A stretch of DNA of 64,000 bases, from assembly GCF_000276665.1 (NCBI RefSeq), contig NW_004955459.1:11851801-11915800 (forward strand). Direction: 5' to 3'. The notes below the pieces were generated by a model. It worked only from the letters and a program-made list of their open reading frames with translations. It was not told where the DNA came from and did no database searches. The stretch is from Chinchilla lanigera (lineage: Eukaryota > Chordata > Mammalia > Rodentia > Chinchillidae). Shown here in pieces: positions 44,737 through 57,140 of this stretch; within the stretch, counting starts at the first letter, position 1, and every line of letters begins with the position of its first letter. The translations under genes were made by a program, and so were the position numbers.

Positions 44737-44761
44737 TTCCAAACCTAACCTAGGTTTGGAA
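44737..44761. repeat. 25-bp palindrome, 11-bp perfect arms
   Basis: TTCCAAACCTA and TAGGTTTGGAA are separated by ACC. It lies at or just beyond the 3' end of the LTR. Confidence 0.85.
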
Positions 44762-47310
44762 CAGCTCCTACCAAGTGCTCACTAAATGTCAGTTCCATTC
44801 ATCGTATTTTGTAAACTTTTAAATGTTAATGTAAGTTTCATGGAATGTGTTCATAGGAGGATTTTTTTGTCTCCATTTTAATTGATGTATGAGACACTAG
44901 GTGCTAGCAGCCACTATCTAGTTATCATTATGTAGTTGTTACAGGACTTGCCAGGAACTTCAGATGCCTGCTTTGATCCAGAATGGTTTCATGCGTGCTT
45001 GGGCTGTGACTGAGATGCAGTTGCTCAGGACCAATGTATTCTGTGCTTTCCTACATATCCTGGCTTTCTTGCAATTAGAGAGCACCAAAGTGGCTAGTTC
45101 TGGCCAGTGGGCAAGGAATGGATGATAATCCTGTCACTTCTATGCCAAAATGTGAAGAGTAGTTGTGGCTTCTCTTTAGCCGTGGAGATTGTGGCTCAGC
45201 CACAAAACCAAAGTCTAGAGATCTTCCGGTCACCTGATAGAGCAGCAGCCCTCAGGAGATTTGCAGGTTCTTAACAGGCTTTGTTTGAGAGCACAGTTAC
45301 ATTTTGATAAGCTGCTTGTGGGCTTAATTGCTATAACAGCCTCATATGGAGAAGCTTCGTATTAGCTTCTCAATAAAGGAGAAGTTAAAAAGTCAGGACA
45401 GGATTTCTTAGAGGAAGCTGTCAACATTTGGAGCATACTCTTTCCCCTGTCCTCATGGGGAGTGGCAAATGATTGCTTCCCTTTCACCACTGCTCAATGA
45501 GAGGTCTGATTCAAGGAGACCATGTGAGATCTTGACCTGTTCATCCTGGCCCATGGGTGCAGAGCAGAAGGCAGAAGGTGTGGTATTGTGGGTAACTAGA
45601 GAAGAGGTTTAGGGCAAGGATAGATGAGACAGTGGAAAAGAGCTTACTTGGAGGTCTTTTGAAAGGACCTAACACATGACAGCCACTTTTAGGGCTTTAG
45701 GATAGAATAGAACCAGCTGTGTCCAGTAGAGTGCAGAGGGCTAGGGCTGAAGAAGGATCAGAGTGGTCCGAAGGAGGCCTGGGAAACACCTGTGAAGAAA
45801 GGCTCCTCAGAGACATTGCGGGCCTTAAGTGTCTGCTGCTGGAGGAGAAAACTCCTTCTCAGTTCCGGAGGAGGCAGAGGCAGCTTCTGAGTTGAAGAGA
45901 GAAGCAGATGCAATAAGTGGGGGCTCCTGAACAATGTGGCCTTGAGCTTCCTCTGCACCAGGGAGGAGCTCTTCTGTTCAATGTGGTTGAGCATTTTGAT
46001 ACTAGCTTTGGATTGGACAGTTTTATTATGAAACATGATATTGAGTCTGAGAGTAGAGGGTTATTTTTTAAATGATAAGAGTGACAAGAAAAATACTCCA
46101 TAGGGAAGATTTTTTTTTTTTTTAAAAGCAGGTTTGAAAGAGCAAAGTTTTTTTTCCCTACATTTCTTTTTGCAAAGATACTATTGCATAAACATCCCAG
46201 AACCACACTACTGACTGTATTAACACCAAAATACCTGACACAAAGCATAACCTCAAATGGATAGCAGAGACACCTTTTCTTGAACTCTGACACTGAATAG
46301 GAGAGGGAGAGAAATAGCTCAGTCTCCTAATTACTGCAGAATAAGATACCGAGCCACAGGCTTATGAGCCTTCTTTTAAAAAATCATTTAATTGTAACGT
46401 AAAATTGCTTGATAGAGCTCAAAGAAAAATTTAACAATAAGTTCCCTAAAAGCCTTTCATTGTTGAAAGCAATAAAAACAGCAAAATATAGAGATTTTAC
46501 TCTGTAAACATGTTCCACAAAGAAGCAAGTAATTATGTTTTTATCAACTACACTTCCTGCCTTTTTAAAATGGTGGTGTTTCATCTGGCTCTAAAGTGTT
46601 TTGCCTTATCTACCCTTTTAGGTAAGAGCGGCAAATAGAGCAGTGATAAGCTCCATAATTATGGACACTGTAGGCTCTGGATGGTTTTCATGGCTAGAGT
46701 CAGTTGGAAGCATTATTATCTGAGGCCACTGCACCTGGTTAAGGGTTGTTGACCACAGATTTTTAGATGGCCTTGATGTGTCTTCCTTCTCGTTGTAACA
46801 CAGCGGGAGGCGGTGCTGGATCAAGGGTAAATGCAGTGGTGCTGACAATGACAGCCCCAGCCCATGCCTCTGCTTTCTATGTGATAAACGCACAGTCTAG
46901 GGCAAGTTACTTAACTTGCTTAAGCTTTGGGTTTCTTCTGCCTAATAATTCTATTATTGCCTTCCAAAAGTTACTCGGAAGGTTTAACATAACAATATTT
47001 GTGAAGTACTAACACAGTGCCAGGTAAACAAGCTAATGAAATAAACAATTATTTTAGAATGATACAGTGATAGCAAACAGAATGATAAAAAGAACAGATA
47101 TTATCTCAAAGATAGAGTCAAAATGACGAAATGACAATGATGAAATAATGCAAAATTTATAGAATTATTATTACAACCAAATGGGCCTATGTCACAATCT
47201 CAAGATGCATTTTTCCTCTGTCAGGTAGTTTTCTGACTGCGAGGGCTTTCCCATTGTCTTTAAAATTTTAGAAAAGAGTTAAGAATTATTTAAAACATTT
47301 AGGATCATGT
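44762..47310. other. Unassigned DNA
   Basis: A 144-codon minus frame (45859-46293) is not recognised and includes low-complexity Lys runs. No repeat was assigned with confidence. Confidence 0.4.
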
Positions 47311-47664
47311 TTTAGGTATTTTGTTGTCGTTGCTAGGACAAAATAATCAACACCTACAGTTTAAAAGACGAGAGGTTTATTTGGGCTCCCATTTCAGTCT
47401 ACTTTCAGTTGGCTCCCAGGTGGGGTGACATGGCAGAGAGGATCTCAGAAGAGGGCTGAGCACAGCATGGTGGATCGGTAACAGCAGAAAGGGAGAGCCC
47501 CAGAGGGAGATGAACACTGGGAGGCCACCGCCTCAGTGATTGCCATGTTCTGACCACACCCCATCTCCCACCAGCAAGTCACCTATAAGCCTCTACAATC
47601 TAGTCACCGAAAGCCTGCCTGTGGGTGCATGAGGCTCTTGGGGGGCATCTAGATAGAAACCACA
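47311..47664 (-). mobile_element. Solo MaLR-like LTR (minus strand)
   Basis: TTTTGTTGTCGTTGCTAGG, GGACAAAATAATCAACACC and AGAGGTTTATTTGGGCTCC form the inverted family tail. TCTAGATAGAAACCACA forms the other edge. Confidence 0.65.
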
Positions 47665-49965
47665 GTGCTTCATTTCTTCTACAACAGTGTCTATAAAGTG
47701 ATTGGCACATTGGAATAGTCACCAGAATTTGCACAGGTCTCCTTCTGTTTCATTGTTGGATCTGCCTGGCTCCAGCAGAGGATACCACACACTCGCAGCT
47801 TTGCCGACAGTCTCCTTCTGCTTGTACCGGTGGAGCTTGAGCTGTGTTTGAGTTATCTGAAAAAGGCACAGGTGCACTTCTCAGAAGATGAACTGATCGT
47901 ACCACATAGACTCCTGTTTCTACAGAGATGCGTTTACAAATCTCACCCACTTGCAGGTGAAGATGTGGGGGGACTGCTCAGAGCAGAGAGTCTGGGTGTA
48001 TGTATGAGCTTAATGAAAAGACCGTCAAGTCCTAGAAATATCCAAATGCAACTTATTCCCTACTGAGCATTAGATCCTCGATTTATGTCTGTGGGCATTA
48101 CTTGCAGAATTGGACACTGTTTGCAGCTTCGAGAATTGGCTGCAATTCAGGCCCATGCTGAGACCGCTGAGCATTTCCAAGGGTGGTGATTTGTATGGGA
48201 AGGAGCTGTAGTCAGTGAAGGAAAGGCATTGCTTGTTTGCTTTTTTTATTTGTTGTTTTGTTTTGTTGCATTGTGTTTTCCTACCAGCTGTTTTCTAAAG
48301 CTGTTCAAGCTTTGCAGGAGAGAAGAAGCAGAAGGAAAGAGTGAAAACACAAATGTCCAGTAACACAGAATGCTGCTGTCCCTTGTACTGGGTGAGTTTT
48401 ACTCAGCTAAGTGTGTTCGGATTATAGAGTATTAGGTCCTTCTCTTTTCTCTGTCCTTCCTAGACACGGTGCCATCTGGCTTTACCCTTCAGGTGCTATT
48501 TCTCAGGCAGTGACTATGATAAATAATAAACATAAACTATCCATTTTCCTCTGGCCAGCAGCTTTCTAAAAGCCATAAAAGCGTATGTGTCCACTTAAAT
48601 ACATGGAATCACCTTTCTGCACACTCATTGATTTGCTTCAGCTTTTATTCCCTGCTCTGCGTTTATCTCCTTCATCAGTAACCTCTCAGAGATCACTTTT
48701 TCTTTTAATTGTTTCTCTTCATTGTAAGAGTGTACCAGTTTTAGAAACATGGCATTGTAGAAAATTGGAAAATAAGTCATATAGTACATTTCCCTGTAAT
48801 CCTATCCCTGGGAGGTATGGATGTTTGTGTGTTGTATTTTCATCTTGACTTTTGCCTGCACATATATGTATACATATATTCATATTTGAAATTTCACTAT
48901 ATAATTAATATATCTTGTTTTTTGTGTTTTCTTTCATTGATAATTATAAACATTTTATTATATAAACATATTGTTCATAACTTTACTGACATGTAGTATC
49001 TCACTGAATGAATATTTCTAATTTATTTAAACTTTCCTGACGTAGATTTAATTATTCACTGTTGGAGACAGTGTCACAGGGAGCCTCTTTGCCCAGACGT
49101 CTCTGCTCCTGCAGAGGTTGGAGTGTGCGCTGATAAACCGCTTTCTAAAAGTATTCATTGTATTCATTTAAGTTCCTTTAGCAGTGTGTCAGAATTCCAC
49201 TTTTATCAAGCTCCTCTATCACCAAGAAGTATCATATTTTGACTATCACAGAAACTTAAGCAATGACATTTCAATGTTATTTGAATATATAATTCTTTGA
49301 TAATTAATTGCATTACTTACAGAGGGTACCAATGTGATCATATCATTTTAATTTTTCCAAAGGATTATTTTAGCTTTTATAGGCGCTATTTGCAGGAAGT
49401 CCAACATGTCCTTCTGCAGGCTGCCCAGCTGCCTGTCTCCTCCGCATGAGACAGTCAAACAGTAGAACTGACTTGATTTCCTATGATTGGGAGCAAGGTA
49501 CCTGGAAAAACAGAATAGCCCCTTTGCCAGAGATGGTCTGGGTTATGCAAGCAAAGACAGCCCCGCGCAGTTCCCTTGCTGATCCGTGGACTCCACGGAG
49601 GCTCACCTTTGTTTTCAAGTCTGGCCGATGGACCAAGCTGCCTGGGCTGAAGGTGGGGGCATATTTATAGCATTTTTGGTGTTACCCCAGAGTTCAGGGC
49701 TCCCTGCTGTGCTGGGACATTAGCTGCCTTCTGTGGGGTTCTCTGATCCAAGATCTCCTTTTCCCTAACCCCCAAAGTGTCGGAACACTCAGTGTAGCCA
49801 AGATGCAAGTTCAAAGTCTGAAGGCAGGGGAAAGAACTTTGTGTCAGAAAGGCTGCTGGACTCTATGTGTAAATGGATCCACTCCTTCCGGGAGGTCTGC
49901 CTGCTAGGAAAAGGTGGCTTTTGCTAAAGTATTAGAGGTGAGAGTATGTTTTCTGGAACTGATTC
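47665..49965. other. Mostly unassigned; AT-rich repeat-like stretch at 48.73-49.05 kb
   Basis: 48730-49050 resembles a common old LINE-associated text (GAAAATTGGAAAATAAGTC; ACATTTTATTATATAAACATA; TATCTCACTGAATGAATATT), family uncertain. At 49581-49597 TCCGTGG and CCACGGA form a 7-bp palindrome around ACT. No gene. Confidence 0.4.
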
Positions 49966-49967
49966 CC

Positions 49968-50150
49968 TGACTTTGAATCTGCGCTTTACCGTTTTAAAAC
50001 TGGGTTGTTTGGGGGTAATTTGCTTAATCTCTTTAAGCCTCCATTTTCTCATCTAGTAAAGAGGGATTAGACAAACACTCTTTCTACAGGATCCTGGGGA
50101 GGCTTAGGTGCACTAATCCATGGGAAGTATACTATACAGCCTAGTTCCTG
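49968..50150 (+). repeat. MIR SINE
   Basis: CTGACTTTGAATCTGCGC, GGGTAATTTGCTTAATCTC and TTTAAGCCTCCATTTTCTCA, then TCTAGTAAAGAGGGATTAGA, are in plus-strand MIR order. Confidence 0.7.
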
Positions 50151-51779
50151 GTGCAAAGATATTCTAAAAAGCTCTTATTCTATGTAACACACCAAAGTTC
50201 AAAATAGAAGTTTTGCTCCACTATGTGGAGAAACTGCTAGAAACTTATTTCTTGCTAAAAAAACTGTCTTGACTACATTGATTAGTAATATTAAACCTTT
50301 TCCATCTACTATACTTGCCGTGTTTACTTGCTCTTTTGTGAATTGTCATTTAGGGTCTCTTTAGCTTTCTGCTTTTTTAATTAAACTTTTAATTTTTGAA
50401 ATAACTGTATTTACATGGAGTAATAAGAAATTATAAGAGAGCCTAAGTGTCTCTATTTTCTCCCACTTAGAGTATTCTTTTATTTAGTCTAAAAAAGACT
50501 AATTACTGATCAGCAGAACAATTATTGAGGCAATATTTTGAGCTTTGGTTTTCATATCTGGATAAAAAGATGAAACTGTTAACTACCTGGATAATCAGAA
50601 CTTTAGTTTGTATAAACTACTGGTTTTCCTGAGGATTATTACTCATGGAGAAAGACCAATCATTCCTTCAACGTAAAGAGGAAGACCAAAAATATGTCTT
50701 TCTTCTTTTAATTTAAAGTAGTTATTGTAGGACAAGCAAAGTCAAATTTGTATTTTACTCAGGTCCTGACCTGGATATCAAAAATTTAAATCTCAGAATC
50801 TAAAACTATGAAAAAAGTTAATTCAGACCCAATTCATGATTGAAAAATTAATACTGGAGAATTACCCAAATAATAAAATAAGCACATGTTCAGTTGTCAC
50901 ATTCTCTGTTTCAGAGGAGACGGCATTCATATTACTAGTTTATTTAGACATCTAGTACGCTAAATGAGTTCAAGAGTTTGATTCGTTCCTAGAGACTGCA
51001 CCTCTTGAGACATTCTTCACATCTGTTAAATGGATGAATTAAAATGTCCTTGTTTCTTAAGTAGCCGGTGCCTCACTGTAAAGAGTGGTGTAGCAAATCC
51101 AGATCCAAAGTACAAGGCCATCACATCTAGCAACCACCGCTTGTTTCCCACTGAAAATAGTGAATTCCTGCTGGGGCCCTCCTACTAGTGTCTCTGATGG
51201 ACCACAGAGGCTATGAGCCTCTGCATGTTCTGTTCCAGTGTGGCACTGCTGGAACCTATACGAAAGGCATGAGACCAAAGCCCAAGTGTCTGTATTATAA
51301 TATCTAAGTACATTGTTACTGGAATCCTAGGCCACAAAGCCTGGCTCCAGAGATCTCGACAGACCAGGTCTACCTACCCTAGTGGTGGTGCATCAGAAAG
51401 GAGTTTATTTCAGCATGGCCAACACAGGGGAGACAGGACTGGCATCCTAAGCACAGTGTTCCCAGTACTGACAATAGCACCAGGACTGTGCAAGGGAGAA
51501 ACAAAGGCAGAGTCTGCAAAGTTAGTAATCTTGATCTGGCTGTGGCCAGAGAGAATTGTGTGAGTTTTGAGGAGCCTTGTCAGTTCCAGGAAAGTTACTA
51601 CTGTTTAGGGGGCAGTTTTGGTCCCATTGTGGGGTGTTGCCTACAAAGCTCCCATTCTTGGAATTTGGGATAATCTGTTCTCAGAGAGAAAACAGTCAGA
51701 GGAGCAAAATGGAATCACTTAGGGTTCTCCCTCTAAACATATGTATATATTGTTCTCTGTTTGTCTTTGTTTAGATTGT
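50151..51779. other. Unassigned A+T-rich DNA
   Basis: No recognised gene or repeat. Confidence 0.45.
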
Positions 51780-52382
51780 ATAATTTATATTATTTCATTT
51801 TCTAGGTCAGCATTTCTTTCTTTCTTCTGTCCTTAACACCCTGTTGTTGTATCTAATGTAGGTAAATACTTTTCAATTCTAAAATTTCCATTTGGTTCTT
51901 TTGAATGTCTTCTGATTCTTTATTGAGAATTACTATATCTTTGATGAGCTTTACTTCATTTATTTCAAATGTGTTTTTAATTCTCACAGAAACATTAAAC
52001 AGTGGCTGATGTAATTCCAATATTGCTCTGTATTGGTGTCTTTTGCCCCCCTCACCTCCACTGAAATTGAGAATTTCCTCATTCTTTGTGCAGTATTTTT
52101 TTTTTTATGACATGATTTGATTTTTCTATAGTTTATTGTATGAAAAATAAAATTTCCCAACAAAACAATAAAGGAATAATAGTTAATACACAAGACATTA
52201 ACAAAAAGATTATAATAGCACAAAACCTTCTTTTCAGTGCATACTCATGTTCATAGCAGCACAATTTATAACAGCTAGATTTTGGAAACAGCATATATGC
52301 CTATCAACAGATGAATGGATAAGGAAAATGTGGTATTTATATACAACAGAATACTACTTTGCCATAAAGAAAGGTAAACCTG

Positions 52383-52467
52383 GGCCAGGGATATAGCTCA
52401 ATGGCATAAGTGCTTCCCTGGCAAGCCTGAGGTCATGAGTTCAATTCCCAGTACAAAATAAAAAAGT
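52383..52467 (+). mobile_element. ID SINE nested in L1, 16-bp target-site duplication
   Basis: GGCCAGGGATATAGCTCAAT head, TCCCTGGCAAGCCTGAGG, B box GAGTTCAATTCC and an A-rich tail. AAGAAAGGTAAACCTG at 52367-52382 and AAGAAAGATAAACCTG at 52468-52483 agree at 15 of 16 bases. Confidence 0.9.
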
Positions 52468-52526
52468 AAGAAAGATAAACCTGAAGCATTCATGGGTAAA
52501 TGGATGCAACTTGAGAATATAATGTC

Positions 52527-52741
52527 TTTTTTTATGTCTATTTTTTTTATTTTAAAAATAAAAGGAGGAAAACATTAACAGACATAACCTTTTACAAAAT
52601 AGCAAAAGAACAGTACAGACAATACAGAGTTACAAACAAAGTGGTAGGAAATTAACAATGCTTGTTGTATTACATATTGATATCTTCAAAGTTGTTTCTC
52701 ATGAAAACAAATAGAGACATGCAATATTGATCAATCAAGGA
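52527..52741 (-). mobile_element. L1-3'UTR-like insertion nested in L1, 14-bp target-site duplication
   Basis: GAGAATATAATGTC is duplicated exactly at 52513-52526 and 52742-52755. The insert starts with T-rich sequence (its A-tail on the minus strand) and shares about 118 bp with 15063-15175. It is 5' truncated at 52741, whereas the 15-kb copy continues. This identifies a retroposed LINE end; the L1 assignment is inferred. Confidence 0.8.
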
Positions 52742-52835
52742 GAGAATATAATGTCAAATAAGGCAGACACACAAGATTCAATGTGTAGTATTTTTGTATA
52801 ATGATTTTTGATTTGAAACCTATTTAGTTTTAAAG

Positions 52836-52880
52836 ACTGTGGATCTTATTTGGTATTATAAGACTGTGGATCTTATTTCA
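52836..52880. repeat. 18-bp direct duplication
   Basis: AGACTGTGGATCTTATTT occurs twice, separated by GGTATTATA. It lies within the old L1-related sequence. Confidence 0.9.
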
Positions 52881-53782
52881 ACTTCCATTTTAGCTGTTTT
52901 TTTCTAACACTTCTTTGTGAAGGAATCGTCATCTCGGTTTTATGTAGGGTGGGGATCCCTGTTCCTTACTTGCCCTCTGTTGACATTTGAGGGGATTGAG
53001 TCTGCATGTTACTGCTAGGGGGTCGTAGGAGTTGTGCTCTCCACAAGAACTGGCTGACCCCAGGTCACAGGAAAGGGTGGGTGTCTTGTAACTGTTCTCG
53101 CATGTTCTACAGTGGCAGCATAGGGAGAGATGCCATCATTAACCCTGGGTGGAGGTGTAGTCTTGATCCTCCCCTTGGCTTCCTTTGACTCAACTTGGAA
53201 TGGAAGGACTGGGGTACCTTGTAATTGTTAGGTGGCTGATGTGTCAATGACAGAGTCCAGTCTTTCAGGTTGGTCTCCACTGACATTGTGGGTGGGGAGG
53301 ATCTTGTTACTTCCCAGTAGGAATGAAAGTCTAGCTTCCAACTCTGCCATTTCTGACACTACCCTCATAAGTGAGTTCAGTCACACTGATACCATCCAGA
53401 GAAGTTGGAAGTCAACGATTCTACCAGCCTTTGCTTGCATGGGTGGGGTCGCTTTTTTTTCTGTTGTGTTTGATTGGTTGAATGATTTATTGTGTAAAAG
53501 TCATCAGCCTTTAGAGAAGCTGCTCTGTGTTTTGGGCCTTTTACTAAGGAAAGTAGGTCTTTTGGGCGACTCCTGTATTTGGTTTGTTCTTACCGGAATT
53601 TCTACGTTGTTGACTTCTTCAGCACCATGTCTTGGATACAAGCAGCGAAAAAGAAAACCCAGGCAACTTACCATGCGTTTTGCCTTTGAGGCTGAGCTCC
53701 CTAGCCTGTCTAACTTCTTTCCTTTTACCTTTCAAAGTCTCCTGATGTTCATTTCATATGTAATATCTAGGACTTTCCTTTG

Positions 53783-54139
53783 TGTGTTAGCTTCCTGTCA
53801 CTATAACAAAATCTCAGGAGTATTTAGCTTATGAAAAAGTAAGTTTTATTTTGGATCACCATTTAGGAGACTTCAGTCTCTGAAGGATTGGCTGTATGTT
53901 GCTTTCAGCTTGTGGCAAGGTAGATGTCATGGTGGAAGCAGGTGCTAGAGCAGAACTGTTTACCTCATGGCCAAGAAGCAAAAAAGACAAAGAAGGCTTG
54001 GGGTCCCACACTTGTCTTTGAGGGCATATCTTCAGTGACCAGAAAACCTCCTCCTGGTCTCTACCACTTAAAGTTTCTACTATCTCCAAAAGCACCAAAC
54101 TGGTGCATGCCTTTAACACATGAACTTTGGGGAACGTTT
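53783..54139 (-). mobile_element. MaLR-like solo LTR (minus strand)
   Basis: TGTGTTAGCTTCCTGTCACT, ATAACAAAATCTCAGGAG and AAGTTTTATTTTGGATCACC form an inverted LTR 3' part. GGTGCATGCCTTTAACACATG and AACTTTGGGGAACGTTTA form the other end. It may be a related family rather than the same subfamily as the other copies. Confidence 0.55.
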
Positions 54140-54589
54140 AAGATTGATTGTTTGTATGTTCTTCCAAAGCATCAGCTGGACACATTACAAAAAACTAGTA
54201 TATTACTGATGGTGATGGTGCTGAAGTAAAAAACATCAGCTAAAATGGAGCATTTATATCTTTAACTGAACTGAGATATCTAGGTAGCCTTCTGGTGCCA
54301 TGGATAATTGAGAACTAGTTCTAGGAGAGCTCAATCTCAGTGGCAGAGTTAAGGTTTACATGTTCATGTCCTCAAGTTGGAAGTGAAACTTTAAGGGACT
54401 GACCAGGAGGCTGCTGGCAATGGGAAAGTTGTTAATATCAGGACAGAGTCACTTGCATCAAATCCAAACAAAAGAGGAAGCGAGGAGCTGACAGCCCTCA
54501 TGTGCACATGCCATGATTATAACTATTACAACACTCTGAAGGCTTTTACACACACAAGCCAGTAACGAAAAATTTTATCAAAGACTTTC

Positions 54590-54850
54590 TGAACTTTAGC
54601 TTTCTAAATGTTTCAGAGTCCACTGGCTGATGCAGAATACTCGCCTGCCTGACACATTGTCTCTACTAATGAACTGACAGCAACCCCTGTGATAAGTCCC
54701 TGGAACTAATGTTTTCTTTGTTTCAAGACAAATTATGCATACTTTTCTCTTTTGCTTTAATGAGATTCCTCTTGTCTTTGCCTCTGTGGATATGTTGATG
54801 GTCCCCATAGCATGCAAATTCCAGATTATTTTCCTCTATTACTCTAACTA
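54590..54850 (+). mobile_element. Possible retroviral-type LTR fragment
   Basis: CTGTGATAAGTCCCTGGAAC, TTCTCTTTTGCTTTAATGAG, CTTGTCTTTGCCTCTGTGG and CCATAGCATGCAAATTCC are in an order familiar from ERV LTR 3' halves. No clean ends and no AATAAA were found. Confidence 0.35.
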
Positions 54851-55425
54851 AACTCAAAATTACTTATGGAGATCTCTTTGTTATTTAGGTTGAAACAATA
54901 TGAGCAACACCTTGGCCTCTGTCTGGACTGGAGAAGGTCTTGTCAGAGGCCCGTGCTGGTTCTGCAGATGGACTTTAATGAGGTCTTACTGCCTTGGACT
55001 GTTAGAGCAACAGTGGGCAACTTGCTCCGTTGGCAAAATGCTGACCTGTACTTCATGATGGTATGCAGTGTAGTTGGATTCTCTTGGAACTCAATGATTT
55101 TAAATTCATTGTTTATACAGCACTTCCAGGTAGCTAGTGGGCTTTCTGGCTTCACAAATAGGAATGGTATTCAAGAAAATGGTGCCCCTTGAAATGATAG
55201 TTTGGATAATTCTACTTCTATTCTTCACCTTGACATTTACTTGCTTATTACATTGTTTATCCACTTATTAAACTACTACATTATTTTCAGGAAGCATAGG
55301 GGACAAATAAATGAGAAGCATCCTTTTTCCTGACAGGATGATAATGGTTAGGAATAGGAATGACCATTACATTTGGTGCCATGGAGAAGAAAAGTACATA
55401 ATCATCTCAGAGTGTAAAGAAGAAC
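54851..55425. other. Unassigned DNA with a weak exon-like segment
   Basis: 54893-55060 is preceded by CTCTTTGTTATTTAG and followed by GTATGC, with an open frame through it. I recognise no protein, and such signals occur by chance. Not called as an exon. Confidence 0.3.
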
Positions 55426-55765
55426 AAGCAGGGACAGTCCGGGAGGGTTTCCCTAAGGAGGTGACACCTGAGCTGAGTCCGGCTGAGTGAAAGGAAGTGG
55501 GAGAGTGAGGCTGACCATTGTGGTAGAAGAAGCAGCTAGGATGACGAGGACCACAGACTGGGAAATGTCAGATGTGTTGAGAGGTGATACTCAATACAAG
55601 GGGAACAAGGTTGGGTGATGGAGGTCCCTATTGTCAAACTCCTAAGCCTAGACTTCAGCCTGAAGAAGATGAGCATCCATGAAAAATATTTACGGAAAGC
55701 AGTAACACAATGTTCCAGAAAGATCGTTCTGTCATATAGAAGAAAAATGTCCTGGGAAGAGTTTT
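55426..55765 (+). repeat. Old purine-rich repeat (same kind as 36-37 kb)
   Basis: GGGTTTCCCTAAGGAGGTGAC and ACCTGAGCTGAGTCCGGCTG, later CAGAAAGATCGTTCTGTC, match the 5' portion of the mammal-wide purine-rich repeat whose other parts occur at 36.1-37.4 kb. Family name not recalled. Confidence 0.5.
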
Positions 55766-56950
55766 TGCCTGGCCACAGCTGTCAGTCTTGAAGGAATTCA
55801 GCATGCTCATTTTACTAAGCTAGTAATAACATTATATGAGCTCAAGAGCAGTGTTTTGTTTATGTGGTTATTTGTTTTGTTTTTATAAATGAGAACTGGG
55901 GGCATGGAAGACAGCCCCAAGTTTGTGCTGAACCCTCCAACTCGCACTAACTAGACAAACATACATTTGTTGAGATTGAAGACTTGGGGACTTTGTTCTA
56001 CACCAGATAGCTGAGAGCTGCTATAATCAGAAAAATTCTTTTCCATCCATCTATCTGTGTAAATAACAAGAAAAGCCTTTCTTGTGTGCTGTGAAGATCG
56101 TCATGAAGGAAAAAATAGCTGCTTTTCAGTGCTTTGGAAAAATGATGGGAGCGCTGGTAAAAGAGAGGGAAATGAAGGCCATTTCCTATTCATTTCCTCT
56201 CTTTGCATCAGAAGCCATTAAAATGTAAATCAAGCCTCTGAACTTCAAGTCCAGGAGAAATGGAAAAACACAGGACAAAAGGTGTTTGAAACAAGAGTAG
56301 TGGGGTTGAGGAGGAGTGAGGTGGGGTAGGGAATGTTTGCTCTCCCTAAGACACAATATTGCTTTCATCAAAAGGAAAGAAAAAAAATAAGTTCTCTGGT
56401 TTCCTATGTCCCGAGGCTCAGTTTAATTAAGGCAAGAAAGGGCAGAGAGATGTGATAAATAAAACAAAACCTAGATCTGTAGGAAATTGCCCTAGAGAAG
56501 GCAGAGGGGATCAGGGCTGGTAATCATCATTACATGAGGGATGAGAGATGTCAAGGATAGAAGATGTCATGTGGGCAGCATAATGAAGCACCATATGGGG
56601 GAAGACAGTAAAATCAAAACACCTTTCATAATATCAGAACTAAGATGTGGGGAGCATGCTTGAGCAGAGGTTCTCTGCAGTTTGACAAAACAAATCATTG
56701 ATGTCTTCTTTATCATCCCAGTGGTTGGGGAATGGAACAGGTGGCACTTGCAGGTAATATCTTTGCCCAGATGCCACTTAAGAGTTTCCTTAAAAATACG
56801 AACGAGGAATACTTCATGATGGATAGTGTGAAAGGTAAAGGTCACATTTCAAATGATTTTGGGGAGAATGAGATATGGGCAGAAGCAAAGCAAGAGGTTA
56901 CAAGAATACTTGAAGGAAATGAAAACCACGTTGTCAGAAGCAGGTTGGAA
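55766..56950. other. Unassigned DNA, possible conserved block at 55.98-56.30 kb
   Basis: Repeat-free by eye. 56155-56250 combines CATTTCCTATTCATTTCCTC, TCTTTGCATCAG and AGCCATTAAAATGTAAATCA, a composition common in conserved noncoding elements. No direct evidence. Confidence 0.35.
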
Positions 56951-56954
56951 AATC

Positions 56955-57140
56955 CAGGTTTGAGTCTTTGGGAGTTCAGTGACTTTAGGTAAGTCATCGT
57001 TTCTCTATTTATTAGTCACCGAATAGGGCTAAGCTACATTAATTTTAGGCATTACTGTAAGGATTAGATGAATTAATACCAGATGTATAAGACATTTATA
57101 TAGTATCTGACATACAGAAAACACTGTATATTTGAAAGCT
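56955..57140 (+). repeat. MIR SINE
   Basis: AGGTTTGAGTCTTTGGGAG, AGTGACTTTAGGTAAGTCAT and TTACTGTAAGGATTAGATG, then TATAGTATCTGACATACAG, are in plus-strand MIR order. Confidence 0.75.

Larger units (their letters stand above)
52225..52795 (+). mobile_element. L1 3' fragment with two nested insertions
   Basis: ATAGCAGCACAATTTATAAC, CCTATCAACAGATGAATGG, GGAAAATGTGGTATTTATAT and AATACTACTTTGCCATAAAG are the mammalian L1 ORF2 end. The text resumes after an ID (52483 on) with GTAAATGGATGCAACTTGAG and after a second insertion with AAATAAGGCAGACACACAAG. The frame is decayed. Confidence 0.8.
51780..53782 (-). mobile_element. Old L1 (L1M-type) noncoding region, interrupted
   Basis: CTAAAATTTCCATTTGGTTC, AGACTGTGGATCTTATTT (twice in tandem), CTCTGTTGACATTTGAGGGG and AGCTTCCAACTCTGCCATTT, with CTACCAGCCTTTGCTTGC, are in the order of an old L1M-related sequence, probably its 5' noncoding part in inverse orientation. 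A younger L1 fragment occupies about 52225-52795. The 200-codon frame at 53232-53834 falls mostly here, has no domain, and runs into the adjoining LTR, so it is not called as a gene. Confidence 0.5.

Noticed and set aside
54893..55060. Exon-like segment with a TTATTTAG acceptor and ATGATG/GTATGC donor
   Set aside because: The donor is weak, the encoded sequence is unrecognised and no neighbouring exon was found. Such pairs are common by chance.
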